64,000 nucleotides of DNA from Diatrype stigma (Eukaryota; Ascomycota; Sordariomycetes; Xylariales; Diatrypaceae). The translations under genes and the position numbers were made by a program. Where the stretch lies: NCBI GenBank assembly GCA_022225965.2, contig JAKJXP020000115.1, forward strand, positions 62,001-126,000. The letters run 5' to 3'. The notes beneath the pieces are model-generated. The model worked only from the letters and a program-made list of their open reading frames with translations. It was not told the origin of the DNA and did no database searches. This document shows positions 60,909 to 64,000 of this stretch, piece after piece (position 1 is the first letter of the stretch; each line of letters starts with the position of its first letter).

Positions 60909-61996
60909 GGTGTAAAAAGGCAGCGAACGACAAAATGGAAAGAATCGAAGTCTAAGATGAATGAAGGACGATGTTAGCTATCACATCATCTTGCCAGCTT
61001 GCATGGTAGCTATGCTATAGCTCGCAGAACGACCGAAGTAAAGACTGATTCATCCGACTTGACACGCTCGAGCTAACATGCGGTCTGGGCGAAGTGAAGC
61101 TCGCACAATATAGAACGGCACGAATAGCATGTGTGCAAATCGAACAGTCAAACGCGAAAGGTATAGAATGGTTTACTCACAGTAATAAGAAATAAAACAG
61201 TTTCTAATAAGAAGTGATTCAGACACCGAGCAGCCGAGGTGTCATTGACACTTCTTGGAGGTTGAATCGTCTTGGACCAAAAAGTTTGGTTGTCGAAGGG
61301 TGAATGAAGTAAAGGTGGGTAACAATTTGGCGTTGTCAATCTGTTCCGGCCAGCCTTCCAAGGGTTCCAAGGTTCCAAGGACCCGAAGCTCATGCCTGCT
61401 CCCGCCTTCCAATCCTACCTCCCTACGAAGTACCCCTACGCTACATGTACATAGGTACTGTACTTATCCTCTTCATGCCACTTGGCAGGTTCAATGTTGG
61501 CAGAAACCCCTGAAACGATACGCTAAGATTCTTCCTAGTTTAGTGCAATATTCGGGCTACGACGTATGTATGTAGTACAGTACCTACCTATGCACAACAG
61601 TTACGTAGGCCCAGCTGATATCGATAAGCCTGTGCCCCTGTCTTGTCCGTAAGGTTCCTACAGTACTGGATGGTACAAGTATATACATGATACAGCCTTT
61701 GTCAGTAAACGCAACTCTCTTGGCGGGGTCCGCCTTATACTTTATATACGTTATACCATCGGAGTATCGGAGTGCATCCGAGCATACATGGTGTACCTCC
61801 TGTACCTACCTCTCCTACCTCTCCTACCTCTATCCGAGTGGGGTCCTCGGAGCTGGAACCGGAGGTGATTTGTTTTCTCGAGCCTCTTTTCCTCGTCCTT
61901 GACTAATGAATGGACGTTCTCCTCATGCCTCCCGAGGTCGTGGAATAATTTGGAATTGCGCGCCCTCTATATAAACTTAGTCAGAGCCAGCCAGCT
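60909..61996. other. Divergent intergenic region, about 1.1 kb
   Basis: The region is upstream of both Pmt4 (minus) and the RidA-like gene (plus). It contains short direct repeats CCTACCTCT near 61800-61835 and GGTTCCAA near 61365. No gene was seen. Confidence 0.5.
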
Positions 61997-62717
61997 ATGC
62001 CCACAGTTCTGCGAGCCATCCCAAGACGTGCAGCAGCCAACTTCCAATCCCTTCTCCATCGTCCATTGTTCCTCTACCAAGCCCAAGCTTCGAGAGCTGT
62101 CTGCCCCGCATCCGCGCCCGCACCAGTCCTTATACACTCCCGCAAGATGGCCGACTTCACCCCCGTTTTCAGCAAGGACGCCGCTCCTCGTAAGTCATAA
62201 GCCATAAGCCATAAGCCATAAGCCATAGATCCTAACGGGCCAATGCACTGTGGTATGAATGATTTAGTTAAATGCTAACAGCTCTCGCAAGCGGCCGGAC
62301 CTTACGTACGAGAACCATAACCCACTTGAACTTGTTCTGTTACTTTGTATATATCCCATGATATGCGTCCTAACCCCGCAGCTTCCGCAACTATAGTCCC
62401 ACGCCATCAAGACGCCGACGGCCATCTACTGCTCCGGCCAGATCCCCTGCGACGCCCAGGGCAACCTGGTCGAGGGCCCCATCGGCGTGAAGACGGCCGC
62501 CTGCATCACGAACCTGAAGGCCGTCCTCACCGCGGCCGGCTCGTCGCTCGACCGCGTCGTCAAGGTGAACATCTTCCTGGCCGACATGGCCCTGTTCGCC
62601 GACATGAACGCCGAGTACGAGAAGTGGTTCACCCAGAAGCCCGCCCGGTCTTGCGTCGCCGTCAAGACCCTGCCCAAGAACGTCGACGTGGAGATCGAGT
62701 GCATCGCCCTTCCTTAA
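61997..62717 (+). CDS. RidA/YjgF/YER057c (UK114) family protein, probably mitochondrial form
   Basis: Exons 61997-62189, 62292-62305 and 62397-62717 join in phase to 175 residues. The middle exon is only 14 nt; with it the junctions read KDAAP-PAGPY-SHAIKTPTAIYCSGQ, matching the family, while direct joining of the outer exons breaks the frame. The core has YCSGQIPCD, GNLVEGPIGVKT, DRVVKVNIFLADM, MNAEYEKWF and the conserved Arg in KPARSCVAV. RidA proteins hydrolyse reactive enamine/imine intermediates made by PLP enzymes and protect mitochondrial metabolism. The first 50 residues are basic and hydroxylated with no acids, a likely mitochondrial presequence (Mmf1-like). A second in-frame ATG at 62147 would give a cytosolic (Hmf1-like) form, so dual targeting is possible. 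Confidence 0.88.
62196..62223. repeat. 7-bp tandem repeat CATAAGC, four copies, in the RidA-like intron 1
   Basis: Four exact units start six bases after the first base of the GTAAGT donor at 62190. Confidence 0.95.
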
Positions 62718-62964
62718 GCGCGCGGGACCTGTGAAGGGGGTTTCGAACAGACGAAGAAAGAAGAAGAAAAAAAAAGGGGGGGGTGGTATGCCTGGCTAGT
62801 CAGCCAATCGGTTAACCATGTGACCTTTATAGGTTGGCAGAGTCGGCAGAGCTTCGAACATAGGTAGTCACTCAAAGTCAATATCATGAGGTCACGCATG
62901 TCTCACATGTCAAATTACTGTCTCAAAATTCCCCGAAACTAACGCAATGTTTACCTCTCTATTT
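62718..62964. other. Short intergenic, convergent 3' regions
   Basis: The stretch has an A-rich/G-rich run at about 62760-62785 and no gene. Confidence 0.5.
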
Positions 62965-64000
62965 CTATCTATATCTCCCTTCTCTTATGTATAGAATGGT
63001 CAACGTGGTCTTCAGCTAGAAAGCGATTACAGCAGGTCCTGGCAAAGACCAATTCGGCAGTTGCCGGGCTCATTGCGGTTGAGTACTCACCTCGCTGATC
63101 CGCGACATCGGCCGCAACTCCTTGCGTCGTGGCCGTTTGATGTGGACCTTGCGGACGACCTGCGTCGACACCTGCACCATGGACACGAAAGTCGCTTCGC
63201 GGGCCTCCCATTCTTCCTCCGGGGTGCGATGATATGAGAATGGCTGTAAAGAACCCTCCTCTTCGTAAGGATCGTTCTCATTAGAGTCCGAGTCTAGGTC
63301 CAGCGCCTCGTTGTCTCCTTCTTCTCCTCTTCTTCCTGCTCTATCGTCTAGGGTTTCCTTTCCGGCGCTGGCGGTCATTCGGGAATCAATACTGGAGAGG
63401 TCCGCACGCCTGCCGTCTCCCTTCCTTGAGCTGCGGCGTCTGCTCCGCCCCCTAACCGGCGACAAGGACAAACTCCTGTCGGTACTCGTACGCCTTAGCG
63501 TGCCAGGATCGAGCGAGGTACGGAGACTCATGGGATTCAGGCTGCTTCCCGGGAACTGGCTCACCAGCTCCAGATGCTCCCGCACCATCGTGCTGAAGTC
63601 CTTCAGCTGGAGGGAGGGTAGCTTCGGTGCGCTGGACCTCGTAGTCCGGCCAAGAGATTTGCCGAGGTTGTAAACAACAGCACCAGTGGTCGCGCCGTAC
63701 CTGACGGTCAGCTCCGCCTGGTTGCGGACGTTTTGAAGTTGCTCAACCGTGGTACGACACGGCTTCATGAGGATATCCTTCACCTCTTTGGTCCCTTTGG
63801 TTCTCGGTCCGCGGGAGTTCTGCTTCTCGGCCCGGTCTCGTTCACTCAGGAGCCTCCCAAGGGCGTCCGGCGTGCGCTGCTCCAACCACGCGAGCGTCGC
63901 TTCAGAACCCTTGGCCTGCGGGGTGAAGTCGCTCACGATAGCAACCCCGTTCGATAGGTAGGAGCGCTCTACCTCGCTATTCACTATGTCAGCTGCGAGT
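62965..64000 (-). CDS. Unrecognised protein, 3' part (5' end outside the window)
   Basis: Visible exons are about 63979-63091 (starting after a likely acceptor, CTGACATAG) and 63015-62965. They join in phase 0 (donor GTGAGT, acceptor TTTCTAG) and end at TAG 62965-62967. The upstream part runs off the right edge. I do not recognise the family. The sequence begins with an apparently folded part (ATLAWLEQRTPDALGRLLSE, KEVKDILMKPCRTTVEQLQ, TTGAVVYNLGKSLG). It is followed by a Ser/Arg-rich stretch (SLSLSPVRGRSRRRSSRKG), an acidic stretch (LDLDSDSNENDPYEEE) and a mixed charged region. The joined C-terminus ends YIREGRYR. The low-complexity middle suggests a disordered, possibly phosphorylated segment. 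No enzyme motif is visible. Confidence 0.7.

Overview
The window looks like a piece of a filamentous ascomycete genome (Pezizomycotina, most likely Sordariomycetes; no species can be named). The evidence is compact genes split by 50-250 nt introns with GTRNGT donors, CTRAC/CTAAT branch sites and YAG acceptors, ascomycete-type housekeeping genes (Pmt4, Bud23, Ilm1, Erv26/Svp26, RidA, phosphate carrier), ascomycete families such as DUF1996 and an ISG12-like protein, and two AT-rich transposon islands whose changes are almost all C:G to T:A, the mark of repeat-induced point mutation (RIP). Exon structures below were built by hand from splice sites, reading phase and family conservation.

Layout. 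0-4.3 kb: 3' end of a mitochondrial phosphate carrier, a YeeZ-like Rossmann protein and a four-exon cytochrome P450. 4.3-7.3 kb: about 3 kb with no gene seen. 7.3-17.4 kb: a large Ser/Thr kinase, an ISG12/IFI6-like membrane protein, a BTB protein, an Ilm1-like protein and a classical SDR. 18.2-23.1 kb: a full-length ABCA-type transporter. 25.2-27.6 kb: an Erv26/Svp26-like cargo adaptor and the 18S rRNA methyltransferase Bud23, divergently transcribed across a tandem repeat.

28.8-35.1 kb: a small Cys-containing secreted-protein gene split inside its last exon by a complete, RIP-mutated Ty1/copia retrotransposon (29245-35059; 143-bp LTRs; 5-bp target duplication CTTGT). 35.7-46.4 kb: a GNAT acetyltransferase, a secreted DUF1996 protein, a flavin monooxygenase of the NtaA/DszA family facing a Dal5-type MFS permease, and a prolyl-4-hydroxylase-like dioxygenase.

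46.8-51.9 kb: a second RIP-mutated island. It reads on the minus strand as a DIRS/Ngaro-type retrotransposon, in the order gag-like ORF, RT, RNase H, tyrosine recombinase, with split direct repeats. A later, unmutated 249-bp insertion sits in its gag-like region. 54-64 kb: a second Dal5-type MFS gene, the remains of an M43/MEP1-like metalloprotease gene, a GNAT gene with an apparent frameshift, Pmt4, a RidA-family protein with a 14-nt microexon, and the 3' part of an unrecognised gene running off the right end.

Most genes are independent housekeeping or accessory units. The one convincing functional pair is the monooxygenase and MFS permease (40343-44774), which share a 689-bp divergent promoter. 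The points of most interest are the mobile elements: a datable gene disruption, a YR-retrotransposon with split repeats and edges that escaped RIP, and the post-RIP insertion inside it.
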